Shown piece by piece: positions 54,529 through 63,285 of a stretch of DNA of 64,000 nucleotides. The position numbers and the translations under genes are program-made. Positions within the stretch are counted from its first letter, which is position 1. Each line of letters begins with the position of its first letter. This stretch comes from Vibrio maerlii. Its GTDB lineage: Bacteria > Pseudomonadota > Gammaproteobacteria > Enterobacterales > Vibrionaceae. Below the pieces are notes generated by a model. It did no database searches, was not told the DNA's origin, and worked only from the letters and a program-made list of their open reading frames with translations. The stretch spans positions 124,001 through 188,000 of the forward strand of contig NZ_QRHC01000006.1 in the NCBI RefSeq assembly GCF_003415655.1, in the 5' to 3' direction.

Positions 54529-55841
54529 TAGTCATACTCCACTTTCTCAGTCCACTCTTCTGGGATATCTACCAATAGTGCTTTAAGTAAAACCCCTGTT
54601 GCGTTCATCACACGATACTTTGCAAATTGCTCGGCGTAATGTGCATCTAGATAATCCTTACGTGCTTCAAATAACTCATTCTCGGTATTTAGTAGATCGA
54701 GTAAAGTGCGTTGACCGATTTTGTATTGCTTTTCATAAGCGATAACGGTTTCCGAGGCCGAGTCTACATGGTCTGCAAGGAAGTTCTTTTGTTGTAAGGT
54801 TAGATCCAACGCACTCCACGAGAGTCGTAACCCTTCCTCTACTTGCTTGTATGCATTATCTCTTAGGTCTTTTGCCTTATTAAGTTGATAGGCAGCTGCT
54901 TCTGAATTATCCGAATCAGAACCACCATTGAACAAGTTGTAACGCATGCGCAGCATAGCCAACGTTTCTTCACTTGAGCCCTCGTCACCTCCAGCATCAT
55001 CACGCCAAGTTTGCGACGCTTCAATTGTGAACGTTGGGTAGTTTACCCCTTTTGTTTGGTTGTATTGAAAACGTGCTGAATCTACATCTACGTTAGCAAT
55101 TCTAATCACGGGGTGATCAACAAACGCATTATCAATTGCGTCTTCGAGAGTAAGAGGAATCTTGTTTAAATCGGCACGTGGGTAGATAAGGCCTAGCGGC
55201 TCTTGGCCAACGATACGACGGAACTGAGTGTGGGTATCGAATAGATTGTTTTGTGCTGCAAGTAGATTACCATGTGCTTTTGCTATACGAGCCTCTACTT
55301 GACTCACGTCAGCCGTTGAAGATATACCACTGTCTGCACGTTTTCTAATGTCTTGGTAGATACGTTTATGTATCGCGAGATTACTCTCTGACAGAGCAAG
55401 TACCTCATAAGACTTAACCGCATCGAGATAGATTCTAGTCACTTCCAGCGCGATATCTTCTGCATCAGACAAGAGTTGCAAGCGAATAGACTCAGCTTCA
55501 GCAGCCGTTCTATCCATATCATTCAGCGTGGAATTCCCGTCCCATAAGAGTTGTGTCAACCTGATTGAGGCTTCCTTTCTTGTGAGGTCTGTTTCCGGAT
55601 CCGTATCAGGCGCAGGGTCAATACCTTCATAACCTATCCCTGCATCTAAATCAACAGAGGGCAAGTAGGCGCCACCTGAAGCCTCATGCTCATAGTATAA
55701 GCTCATGAATTCATTATAAGAGCTCTTTATCTCTGGGTTGGTAGCGAGGGTGATTGCGACAGATTGTTCGAGAGTTTGGGCGTAAGAAGTTGCCCAAGGT
55801 AACAACAAGATACAAGGAACAACGTGCTTTAATTTATTCAC
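54528..55841 (-). CDS. TolC-family outer membrane channel (type I secretion)
   Basis: This 437-residue protein has a signal peptide (about 1-21, ending SYAQ) and the duplicated coiled-coil/barrel layout of TolC-like outer membrane factors. One half-repeat includes NPEIKSSYNEF, the other HPVIRIANVDVDSARFQ. The family joins inner membrane ABC pumps for type I secretion. The start is GTG with AAAGGAG 7 bases upstream. It is followed, overlapping, by the OmpA lipoprotein. No ABC exporter, adaptor or large repeat protein lies in this window. Confidence 0.9.
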   Translation of the reverse strand: MNKLKHVVPCILLLPWATSYAQTLEQSVAITLATNPEIKSSYNEFMSLYYEHEASGGAYLPSVDLDAGIGYEGIDPAPDTDPETDLTRKEASIRLTQLLWDGNSTLNDMDRTAAEAESIRLQLLSDAEDIALEVTRIYLDAVKSYEVLALSESNLAIHKRIYQDIRKRADSGISSTADVSQVEARIAKAHGNLLAAQNNLFDTHTQFRRIVGQEPLGLIYPRADLNKIPLTLEDAIDNAFVDHPVIRIANVDVDSARFQYNQTKGVNYPTFTIEASQTWRDDAGGDEGSSEETLAMLRMRYNLFNGGSDSDNSEAAAYQLNKAKDLRDNAYKQVEEGLRLSWSALDLTLQQKNFLADHVDSASETVIAYEKQYKIGQRTLLDLLNTENELFEARKDYLDAHYAEQFAKYRVMNATGVLLKALLVDIPEEWTEKVEYD

Positions 55842-56030
55842 AACTGGACTCCTTTCTCTGTGTTCAGAGCAGAAAGTTGTATCTTTGCTAATCAGATACT
55901 TGCCTTTCTAATTATTTAGTTTATGCATCAAGTGTAGAACAGTTTAAAAATGGCGCGTGAATCTTCAGTCTCAAAAGTGAAACACTTGTAAAGATTCTTT
56001 ACGAAATATCATTGGGAGGAATACAGGGCA

Positions 56031-56060
56031 AAAAAACGCCCTAACCAAAATGATTAGGGC
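56031..56060 (-). terminator. Minus-strand intrinsic terminator upstream of the TolC gene
   Basis: Reading the minus strand, GCCCTAA (56060-56054) and TTAGGGC (56044-56038) form a 7-bp stem, followed by G and seven T (complement of the A run at 56030-56037). It points toward the TolC gene but lies about 190 bases before its start, so some transcript begins farther upstream and ends here. Confidence 0.75.
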
Positions 56061-56321
56061 AGATACAAAAAGGAGTTAAAAAGCAGTGGATGTAAGTGAA
56101 AGTCAGAATGCGTACTAAGCGGCCCTCAGTAATTGATATCCCTTTTTACTTACATTCTTTATGACCCCCATGTTTTTATTCAGTTCCATCATTTTTCAAA
56201 AATTAAAAATTATTTTTTCACCAAACCCTCGCCACAAGTGGCCTGTACTTGATTCTGGTCTAACCAGTTACGAAAATTGTGATGTTGATATCTTGTTAAC
56301 TTAATGTTGTAGGTTTATATT

Positions 56322-56337
56322 TCAAACACGTGTTTGA
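56322..56337. promoter_or_regulatory. PsrA-type operator
   Basis: TCAAACACGTGTTTGA is a perfect 16-bp palindrome 15 bases before the psrA start. It fits the C-AAAC-N4-GTTT-G arrangement described for PsrA regulators of fatty acid degradation. Confidence 0.8.
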
Positions 56338-56352
56338 TACGGTTGATTGAAA

Positions 56353-57018
56353 ATGACGCGCAGTAATACTAAAGAAAAGATACTTGATGTTGCCGAATCT
56401 CTTTTTGCAGAACATGGTTTTAAAGACACATCGCTAAGAACGATCACGAGTAAAGCGAATGTGAACCTCGCATCTGTAAATTACCATTTCGGCGATAAGA
56501 AGACGTTAGTTCGTGCGGTGCTTAATAGATACTTAGAAGCGTTTATGCCTTCGGTTAAGCACACTTTATTGACACTGAATGAACGTGAACATTTCACAAT
56601 GGAAGAGGTGTTTGAGTCTTTACGTGAGCCTATCTGCGCATTGGCTGAAGTGAGACCTGATGGGACGAATCGGTTTATGTCTTTAATCGGTAGAGGATAT
56701 ACCGATGTGCAAGGGCACTTACGCTGGTTTATCAAAACCCGATATGACGATGTACTCTCTTTATTTATCTCTTCCGTATTAAAAGCTAACCCCCAATTAT
56801 CGAAAGAAGACCTGTTTTGGCGTTTGCATTTTACGTTAGGGGCGTGTGTTTTCACGATGGCGTCTAGCCAAGCTCTGACAGAAATTGCCGAAAGTGATTA
56901 CGGGCACAGTGTCGATAGTCAACAGATTCTCGACCAACTAATTCCTTATCTGTCAGCTGGTGTTGCCGCTCCAGTGCAACACCTAACAACAGCAAAGATA
57001 GTTAACCTGAAACTTTAA
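56353..57018 (+). CDS. psrA: PsrA-like TetR regulator of fatty acid metabolism
   Basis: This 221-residue TetR-family protein strongly resembles Pseudomonas PsrA. The N-terminal DNA-binding part reads SLRTITSKANVNLASVNYHFGDKKTL and the later part ELFWR-like segment is DLFWRLHFTLGACVF. PsrA senses long-chain fatty acids or acyl-CoA and represses beta-oxidation genes. A matching palindrome lies just upstream, and a fadE gene follows 48 bases downstream. ATG 56353 is preferred over TTG 56347. Confidence 0.87.
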   Translation: MTRSNTKEKILDVAESLFAEHGFKDTSLRTITSKANVNLASVNYHFGDKKTLVRAVLNRYLEAFMPSVKHTLLTLNEREHFTMEEVFESLREPICALAEVRPDGTNRFMSLIGRGYTDVQGHLRWFIKTRYDDVLSLFISSVLKANPQLSKEDLFWRLHFTLGACVFTMASSQALTEIAESDYGHSVDSQQILDQLIPYLSAGVAAPVQHLTTAKIVNLKL

Positions 57019-57066
57019 TTAACTCATAACAACAAATATAAAATCGCGAACAAAAGGATCTGAAAT

Positions 57067-59355
57067 ATGAGCTCTCTACGACAAAAATGGATTAGCGACC
57101 CAGCATTTAAAATGTTTAAAAAAGTGCTGCCACCTCTATCGAGTACTGAGAAGGAAGCGATGGAAGCGGGTAGTGTTTGGTGGGACGGTGAACTGTTCTC
57201 CGGTCAACCTGACTTTAAGAAGCTCCATCAGTATCCTTCGCCAAAGCTTTCTGCTGAAGAGCAATCGTTTATGGATAACGAGCTTGAGACCCTGCTAGAG
57301 ATGCTAGATGATCACAAGATCGTAAAAGAAGACCGTAACTTACCGACAGAGGTTTGGGACTACCTGCGTAAGGAGCGTTTCTTCTCTCTTATTATCTCTA
57401 AAGAATACGGTGGTCGTGAGTTTTCCTCATTGGCGAACTCTACCATTGTCACCAAAATCGCAACGCGTAGCTTGAGTGCTGCGGTAACGGTAATGGTGCC
57501 TAACTCGCTAGGTCCTGGTGAGTTGCTGTCTCATTATGGTACCGACGAGCAGAAAAATTACTGGCTTCCAAGATTGGCAGACGGTACGGACATTCCTTGT
57601 TTTGCATTAACAGGCCCAGAAGCTGGCTCTGACGCCGGTGGTATCCCTGATCAAGGTACGGTTTGCTACGGCATTCACGAAGGCAAAGAAGTACTAGGTA
57701 TTAAGCTTAGCTGGAATAAGCGTTACATCACGTTAGCACCCGTAGCAACAGTACTGGGTCTAGCGTTTAAACTGAACGACCCTGAGCACTTACTTGGTGA
57801 CAAAGAAGAGCTAGGCATTACTTGTGCGCTTATTCCTGCTGACCATGAAGGCGTCGAGATCGGTGAGCGTCATGACCCACTTGGTTTAGCATTCATGAAT
57901 GGCCCAACCCGTGGACAAGATGTCTTCATTCCTATTGAGTGGTTAATTGGTGGTGCTGATTATGCCGGTAAAGGCTGGCGTATGCTGGTGGAGTGTTTGT
58001 CGGCAGGGCGTGGTATCTCACTACCTGCACTAGGCACTGCAATTGGTCACCTAACTTCAAGAACAACAGGTGCATACTCTTACGTTCGTAAGCAGTTCGG
58101 AATGTCGATTGGTAAGTTTGAGGGTGTCGCTCAAGCGTTAGCTCGAATTGGTGGTTTAACGTACCTACTGGAAGCGACTCGTACATTGACGACGACTTCG
58201 CTAGATATGAAAGAAAAACCGGGCATCATTACCGCGATTGCTAAATACCACATGACAGAGATGGCACGTACCATTTTGAATGACTCAATGGATATCCACT
58301 CAGGGCGTGCAATTCAAGATGGTCCAATGAACTACTTAGCAACACACTACCTCGGTATACCTGTCGCGATTACGGTAGAAGGCGCAAATATTCTCACGCG
58401 TAACTTGATGATCTTCGGCCAGGGTGCAACTCGCTGTCATCCTTATGTACTGAAAGAGATGGAAGCGGCGGCAAACCCAGATGAAAAGGCTGGAGCGAAA
58501 GAGTTTGATGAGCTGCTATTCAAGCATATTGGTCATGCGACGAAGAACACCTTTGGCGCATTTGGCGCAGCATTAACGGGTTCTCGTTTTATTAAAGCTG
58601 AGATGAGTGGTCCGACGCAGAAATACTACAAAGAGATGACTCGCTTAAGTCGAGCTTTGGCTGTTAGTGCTGACTTTGCGATGCTGACACTAGGTGGTGA
58701 CCTGAAACGTAAAGAAATGATCTCTGCGCGTCTGGGTGATGGCTTGAGTTATCTATACATGGCTTCGGCGGCATTGAAGAAGTATGAAGATGAAGGTCGT
58801 CAGCAAGAAGATCTCGATTGCGTTCACTACGCGGTACAGCATTGTCTATACAATGCAGCGAAAGCACTCGAAGAAGCGTATAAAAACTTCCCTATGAAAG
58901 CAGCAGGCAAAGCACTCAAGTTCCTAGTGTTCCCTATTGGCAATCACTACCAACAACCAAGTGATGATTTATGTCTTCGCCTAGCTGAGAGCTTGATGAC
59001 TCCAGGCGTACAGCGTGATCGCCTAACTCAGCTTTGTTATGTTGGCCAGAGTGCTGATGACAGTGTTGGGTTGATGGAACAAGCATTTATCGCAATGTAT
59101 GACATTAAACCACTGGAGCGTAAGATCTTTAAAGCGATTAAAGAAGGACAAATTGAGCGTAAAGCTTCGTTAACCGCCAAGCTTGAAAAAGCGCTTGAAT
59201 TGAAAGTGTTGACAGAGCAGGAAGTAGAGCAGATCCGAGCAGCAGACCAACTGCGCTACAAAGCGATTCAGGTTGACCACTTTAGCCATGATTTCTCTGA
59301 AACATTGACGAACGGTAAACCACAGAAGGTTAAAGCGCTAGACAGCGTCGCTTAA
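57067..59355 (+). CDS. fadE: FadE-type acyl-CoA dehydrogenase
   Basis: This 762-residue protein has an acyl-CoA dehydrogenase core (FALTGPEAGSDAGGIPDQG near 178-196, the FAD/substrate region, and GRGISLPALGTAIGHLTSRTT, split) followed by a C-terminal FadE-type DUF1974 extension (from about 500). It catalyses the first oxidation of fatty acid beta-oxidation. It is shorter at the N-terminus than E. coli FadE (814), which has membrane segments there; here none is seen. It follows psrA directly and is probably repressed by it. Confidence 0.92.
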   Translation: MSSLRQKWISDPAFKMFKKVLPPLSSTEKEAMEAGSVWWDGELFSGQPDFKKLHQYPSPKLSAEEQSFMDNELETLLEMLDDHKIVKEDRNLPTEVWDYLRKERFFSLIISKEYGGREFSSLANSTIVTKIATRSLSAAVTVMVPNSLGPGELLSHYGTDEQKNYWLPRLADGTDIPCFALTGPEAGSDAGGIPDQGTVCYGIHEGKEVLGIKLSWNKRYITLAPVATVLGLAFKLNDPEHLLGDKEELGITCALIPADHEGVEIGERHDPLGLAFMNGPTRGQDVFIPIEWLIGGADYAGKGWRMLVECLSAGRGISLPALGTAIGHLTSRTTGAYSYVRKQFGMSIGKFEGVAQALARIGGLTYLLEATRTLTTTSLDMKEKPGIITAIAKYHMTEMARTILNDSMDIHSGRAIQDGPMNYLATHYLGIPVAITVEGANILTRNLMIFGQGATRCHPYVLKEMEAAANPDEKAGAKEFDELLFKHIGHATKNTFGAFGAALTGSRFIKAEMSGPTQKYYKEMTRLSRALAVSADFAMLTLGGDLKRKEMISARLGDGLSYLYMASAALKKYEDEGRQQEDLDCVHYAVQHCLYNAAKALEEAYKNFPMKAAGKALKFLVFPIGNHYQQPSDDLCLRLAESLMTPGVQRDRLTQLCYVGQSADDSVGLMEQAFIAMYDIKPLERKIFKAIKEGQIERKASLTAKLEKALELKVLTEQEVEQIRAADQLRYKAIQVDHFSHDFSETLTNGKPQKVKALDSVA

Positions 59356-59380
59356 ACGACGCCTCATGAAAAGCTAATCC

Positions 59381-59412
59381 AACACCTAACCACTGAGTGG
59401 TTAGGTGTTTTT
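59381..59412 (+). terminator. Intrinsic terminator of psrA-fadE
   Basis: AACACCTAACCACT (59381-59394) and AGTGGTTAGGTGTT (59396-59409) form a long stem, followed by T residues. Confidence 0.92.
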
Positions 59413-59557
59413 GTTTCGCAGGTAACAAAGTAAATCTGTCGTGATTAGCTGTGATAGTGCTCCAACCACTTCTAATTTCAGCCTATTTTTGCAGAAATTT
59501 AATGCGAAGTAGCGACGAACCTTTTATCCTTAGCAAGATTTTTTAAGGAAGTTGAAT

Positions 59558-60760
59558 ATGATCATCAAACCTAGAATTCGTGGATTTATCTGTACAACGA
59601 CTCACCCAGTTGGTTGTGAAGCGAACGTAAAAGAACAAATTGCTTACACAAAAGCACAAGGCCCTATCGCTAATGCACCAAAACGCGTGCTAGTTGTTGG
59701 TTCTTCAAGTGGCTACGGCCTGTCTTCTCGTATTGCTGCTGCATTCGGTGGCGGTGCTTCGACTATCGGTGTTTTCTTTGAAAAAGAAGGTACAGAGAAG
59801 AAACCAGGTACAGCGGGTTACTATAACTCTGCAGCTTTTGATAAGTTTGCAAAAGAAGAAGGCTTGTACTCTAAGAGCCTGAACGGTGATGCATTCTCAA
59901 ACGAAGCTAAGCAAAAGACAATTGAGCTGATTAAGGAAGATCTTGGTCAGATTGATATGGTTGTTTACTCACTAGCATCGCCTGTACGTAAAATGCCAGA
60001 GACTGGCGAAGTTATTCGTTCTTCTCTAAAACCAATCGGTGAAACTTACACGTCGACGGCAGTTGATACCAATAAAGACGTTATCATCGAAGCAAGTGTT
60101 GAACCAGCGACAGAGCAGGAAATCAAAGATACTGTGACTGTTATGGGCGGCGAAGATTGGGAATTGTGGATCAATGCTCTATCTGAAGCTGGTGTACTAG
60201 CTGACGGTTGTAAGACAGTTGCATATAGCTACATCGGTACTGAGCTAACTTGGCCAATCTACTGGGATGGTGCGCTAGGTAAAGCGAAGATGGACCTAGA
60301 CCGTGCATCAACTGCGCTAAATGAGAAACTGTCTCAAACTGGTGGTACGGCAAACGTTGCTGTTCTTAAATCGGTTGTGACTCAAGCAAGTTCAGCAATT
60401 CCTGTAATGCCACTGTACATCGCAATGGTATTCAAGAAGATGCGTGAAGAGGGTGTACACGAAGGCTGTATGGAACAAATCTTCCGTATGTTTAGCCAGC
60501 GTCTATACAAAGAAGATGGTTCTGCTGCAGAAGTGGATGATAAAAACCGTCTACGCCTAGACGACTGGGAACTTCGTGACGACATTCAACAGCACTGTCG
60601 TGAGCTATGGCCTCAGATCACTTCTGAGAACCTAAAAGAGCTAACAGACTATGTTGAATACAAAGAAGAATTCTTGAAGCTATTCGGCTTCGGTGTTGAA
60701 GGCGTTGACTATGAAGCTGACGTTAACCCAGCTGTCGAGTTTGACGTTCAAGACATCTAA
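59558..60760 (+). CDS. fabV: FabV, NADH-dependent trans-2-enoyl-ACP reductase
   Basis: This 400-residue protein matches FabV, first described in Vibrio cholerae, from its start ([20 protein letters not shown]) to its end. It has the NADH-binding stretch [23 protein letters not shown] near 45 and the active site Tyr-x8-Lys in [20 protein letters not shown] (near 225-245). It reduces enoyl-ACP in the last step of fatty acid elongation and gives resistance to triclosan. AAGGAA lies 7 bases before ATG 59558. Single-gene unit closed by a strong terminator. Confidence 0.97.
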   Translation: MIIKPRIRGFICTTTHPVGCEANVKEQIAYTKAQGPIANAPKRVLVVGSSSGYGLSSRIAAAFGGGASTIGVFFEKEGTEKKPGTAGYYNSAAFDKFAKEEGLYSKSLNGDAFSNEAKQKTIELIKEDLGQIDMVVYSLASPVRKMPETGEVIRSSLKPIGETYTSTAVDTNKDVIIEASVEPATEQEIKDTVTVMGGEDWELWINALSEAGVLADGCKTVAYSYIGTELTWPIYWDGALGKAKMDLDRASTALNEKLSQTGGTANVAVLKSVVTQASSAIPVMPLYIAMVFKKMREEGVHEGCMEQIFRMFSQRLYKEDGSAAEVDDKNRLRLDDWELRDDIQQHCRELWPQITSENLKELTDYVEYKEEFLKLFGFGVEGVDYEADVNPAVEFDVQDI

Positions 60761-60782
60761 TCTTAAGTCTGAATTGAATACT

Positions 60783-60814
60783 AAAATGCCGACTCATTAT
60801 GAGTCGGCATTTTT
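60783..60814 (+). terminator. Intrinsic terminator after fabV
   Basis: AAAATGCCGACTCA (60783-60796) and TGAGTCGGCATTTT (60800-60813) pair over 14 bp with a short loop and a T run. Confidence 0.92.
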
Positions 60815-60902
60815 ATTAGCGTTAAAGTAGATTGGATACTTGAGCTGAGATTTTAGAATTCAAATCTCAGTTCATTTCGTCTCAGTTGTTTACTCTAGAG
60901 CC

Positions 60903-62006
60903 TTAATCGATTAACCCATAATCCTTCGCAAGGATATCAATGATCTCTTGTTTAGGGTTTTCGCTTAGTACGATTTCTTTACCTGTCACTTTTTCCGCAA
61001 TAGATAGGTAAGTCTTGGATACATCCATCAGTGCGTCGGGCGGCAGTTCATTATCACGAGCAAGTGCTTCACGTTCTGGCATGCGTTCTTTGTTCAGCAG
61101 AATATCTGGATCAGGGAAGTGGTTAAGTAGGAACTGGCGGAAGCCTTCTTTTGAATTCTCTACGATGTTACCTGCTTGATACTCTTTATCATCCCAAATG
61201 CGAGAAGAATCTGGTGTACCCACTTCATCCATGTAAATGAGCTTTTCGTTGCCTTTAGCATCGTTTACGTAGCCGAATTCAAACTTAGTATCGACAAAGA
61301 TTTGCTCAACTTCAGCAAGGGCTTTGCTGATTACACCAAAGCCTTCTTTAAGTAGCTTTTCGTATTCCGCGATGTCTTCTTGCTTAGAGAAGTTGAAAGC
61401 TTCGAAGTTATCTTCAATGTTAGTGCGAGTGATGTTCACGTCATCTGCTTCAGGAACGCCATGGATACCTTTTAGGATACCTTTGGTTGAAGGTGTGATA
61501 AGTAGTTCAGGAAGCGCTTTATCTTTTTCTAGACCTTCAGGCATTTCAATGCCACAAAACTCGCGTTCACCTTTAGCGTATGAGCGCCACATAGAACCCG
61601 TAATGTATTGACGACAGATAGCTTCAATCATTACTGGCTTCGCTTTTTGTACGATCCAAACAAACGGGTGAGGGATATCAAGAATGTGGCTATCTGCTAA
61701 ACCATTCTGCTTAAACAGCTCAAACCAATGGTTTGAGATAGCATTGAGTGCTGCGCCCTTACCAGGAACACCTTTTAGTCCACCTTCACCGCGCCAGATA
61801 CAATCAAACGCCGAGATGCGGTCACTGATCACCATGATTGCTAGAGGAGCATCGGGTGCCACGTCATACCCTTTTTCTTCGATCAGACGCTTGCTGTCTT
61901 CTTCTGTTAACCAGTAAACAGAGCGAACTTTACCGCTATGCACAGGTTTGTTAGTACGGATAGGTAGGTCGTCGTTGACGGCCAGAACTTGGTCAGCGAG
62001 GCTCAT
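60903..62006 (-). CDS. purC: PurC, SAICAR synthase (long form)
   Basis: This 367-residue protein is phosphoribosylaminoimidazole-succinocarboxamide synthase, which joins CAIR and aspartate in purine synthesis. Motifs are [11 protein letters not shown] at the start, [28 protein letters not shown] [18 protein letters not shown], and [31 protein letters not shown] (split). It is much longer than E. coli PurC (237) and corresponds to the long form found in vibrios. A PurR box lies upstream. Confidence 0.95.
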   Translation of the reverse strand: MSLADQVLAVNDDLPIRTNKPVHSGKVRSVYWLTEEDSKRLIEEKGYDVAPDAPLAIMVISDRISAFDCIWRGEGGLKGVPGKGAALNAISNHWFELFKQNGLADSHILDIPHPFVWIVQKAKPVMIEAICRQYITGSMWRSYAKGEREFCGIEMPEGLEKDKALPELLITPSTKGILKGIHGVPEADDVNITRTNIEDNFEAFNFSKQEDIAEYEKLLKEGFGVISKALAEVEQIFVDTKFEFGYVNDAKGNEKLIYMDEVGTPDSSRIWDDKEYQAGNIVENSKEGFRQFLLNHFPDPDILLNKERMPEREALARDNELPPDALMDVSKTYLSIAEKVTGKEIVLSENPKQEIIDILAKDYGLID

Positions 62007-62118
62007 TGAGTATTCCCTATAGTTCGTTAGATACGAATTTTGCTGTTAAAGCGTATTTGCTTGTTAAAGCGAGTCAATAGGTCGGCATGATACCAGAACT
62101 TTTTGGGACTTCCAGAGA

Positions 62119-62138
62119 AAAAGCAAACGTTTGCTTTT
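62119..62138. promoter_or_regulatory. PurR operator upstream of purC
   Basis: AAAAGCAAACGTTTGCTTTT is a perfect 20-bp palindrome with the PUR-box core GCAAACGTTTGC. It lies about 113 bases before the purC start and implies repression by PurR with hypoxanthine or guanine. Confidence 0.9.
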
Positions 62139-62175
62139 GGTGGCGAGTATTTGATTATTAGCAACAAACAAGAAA

Positions 62176-62198
62176 CAAAAAAGCCCTCAAAAGAGGGC
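62176..62198 (-). terminator. Intrinsic terminator after sulA
   Basis: On the minus strand GCCCTC (62198-62193) and GAGGGC (62088-type arm at 62188-62183) form a stem with loop TTTT and end in six T. Confidence 0.88.
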
Positions 62199-62224
62199 GA
62201 AATAGTGACAGCTTGTTGAACTTA

Positions 62225-62668
62225 TTAATGAAACTTAGACACTCTGCCTTCAACAAAAAATACGTCACAGTGGAATTGCTTACCGTGCTCGATTAAGAGC
62301 TTTTTCGTTACTGGGTCGATCGAATCACTAGCTACGACAGCCGAAGCGTTCTGAGATTCAATGGCTTTAATGACCACTTCAACCTCGCTTAGATTTCTTG
62401 ACGGCATAAGTTGAATGACTTTCTGGCTTTGAACTTGATAGTTATTTAGTGCTTGTTGTTGTGGGCGAGGGCATTGAGCAGTAAATAGTATCCAACGTGA
62501 CTGCTGTGAAAGCTGAGCTAGGTTTGTGAGGAAATTTCCCTCTTCAGCAGACACTTGATACGGATTATTAGTACGGTAAGTATCTGAATTTAAATTGCTT
62601 GTTCTAAGTGCAAGACGCCCCATGTTTGAAGAGGCGATATTGTGTTGAGAGAAAGCTGTTGAGTTCAT
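62225..62668 (-). CDS. sulA: SulA, SOS-induced cell division inhibitor
   Basis: This 147-residue protein resembles SulA: the conserved NFLTNLAQLSQQSRWILFTA near 47-66 corresponds to the QQSRW helix of E. coli SulA, followed by the RecA-like fold. SulA binds FtsZ and stops division during DNA damage. ATG 62668 is chosen because AAGGA lies 8 bases upstream, and because a LexA box lies just before it, at 62691-62706. Residues in frame farther upstream run through the operator. Confidence 0.88.
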   Translation of the reverse strand: MNSTAFSQHNIASSNMGRLALRTSNLNSDTYRTNNPYQVSAEEGNFLTNLAQLSQQSRWILFTAQCPRPQQQALNNYQVQSQKVIQLMPSRNLSEVEVVIKAIESQNASAVVASDSIDPVTKKLLIEHGKQFHCDVFFVEGRVSKFH

Positions 62669-62690
62669 TTTACTGTCCTTACGTACAATA

Positions 62691-62706
62691 CTGTATGTGT
62701 ATACAG
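62691..62706. promoter_or_regulatory. LexA (SOS) box before sulA
   Basis: CTGT-ATGTGTAT-ACAG fits the CTGT-N8-ACAG consensus perfectly, flanked by TA on both sides. It sits 23 bases before the sulA ATG, over the probable promoter. Confidence 0.93.
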
Positions 62707-62801
62707 TAGTTTGTTTTTGAGTACTGATCAAGACTTTTGTTCGCTTTTTGCACGAGGGGTGAAAGAAATCACACTTGGTTAATGCGTAATAGGCATTGGA
62801 T

Positions 62802-62829
62802 GATAGGTGATAGGTGATAGGTGATAGGT
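62802..62829 (+). repeat. Heptamer tandem repeat (GATAGGT)4
   Basis: Four perfect consecutive copies of GATAGGT occupy 62802-62829, with one further partial match at either side. It lies about 100 bases upstream of the LexA box of sulA and downstream of the zinc-ribbon gene's terminator on the same strand. Confidence 0.9.
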
Positions 62830-62881
62830 TGAAGTGGTGGTAATGAAATGAAGCAAATGAGTGGCTACATACAAAAGGCAC

Positions 62882-62906
62882 AAAAAAAGCGCCAAGTTAG
62901 GCGCTT
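62882..62906 (-). terminator. Intrinsic terminator after the zinc-ribbon gene
   Basis: On the minus strand AAGCGCC and GGCGCTT (62906-62900 and 62893-62887) form a 7-bp stem with a 6-base loop, followed by a T tract. Confidence 0.85.
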
Positions 62907-62929
62907 TCTATTTCTACGTCAGTGTGAGA

Positions 62930-63112
62930 TTAGCTCTTTCTCTCTAGTCTAGCTCTAGCTTCGAGCTCGCCGATATTAAATTGTTTAACATCGATCTTAG
63001 CCAAATCATAACAAGATTCGCAGGACTGATGAGATAAGCCATCAATATATTTGTGTTGGGCAACTTTGGCTAAACGACCACACCAGTCGCAAATACCGTG
63101 TTTATCAAACAT
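62930..63112 (-). CDS. Small zinc-ribbon protein
   Basis: This 60-residue protein has two CxxC pairs, CDWC (residues 8-11) and CESC (31-34), spaced as in a zinc ribbon, then a charged helical tail. No named family is recognised. ATG 63112 is chosen because GGGGAGAAAG lies 5 bases upstream; the reading frame is open farther upstream, but that part is unlike a protein. It is a single-gene unit with its own terminator. Confidence 0.65.
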   Translation of the reverse strand: MFDKHGICDWCGRLAKVAQHKYIDGLSHQSCESCYDLAKIDVKQFNIGELEARARLERKS

Positions 63113-63285
63113 TACTTTCTCCCCACTTTTTATACGCCGTCTTATAGCGATGACCCGTTCAAGGCTATGCGGCACTACTCTTTTGTTGTGGAATTTTCGG
63201 CGCGTATTATGACACAAACTGTCGTTGAATGTTAATTTATTGTGTCATTAATAAGTGTAGGTTCCAAAAGGGGATATTCTTATAC

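Larger units (their letters stand above)
55842..56352. other. Intergenic region between the TolC and PsrA genes
   Basis: This 511-base gap contains a minus-strand terminator (56031-56060), an inverted repeat (GATGTAAGTGAAA-type arm near 56089-56101 and its partner near 56143-56156), a possible 24-codon minus-strand reading frame (56115-56189) and the PsrA palindrome (56322-56337). The two main genes are divergent. Confidence 0.6.
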
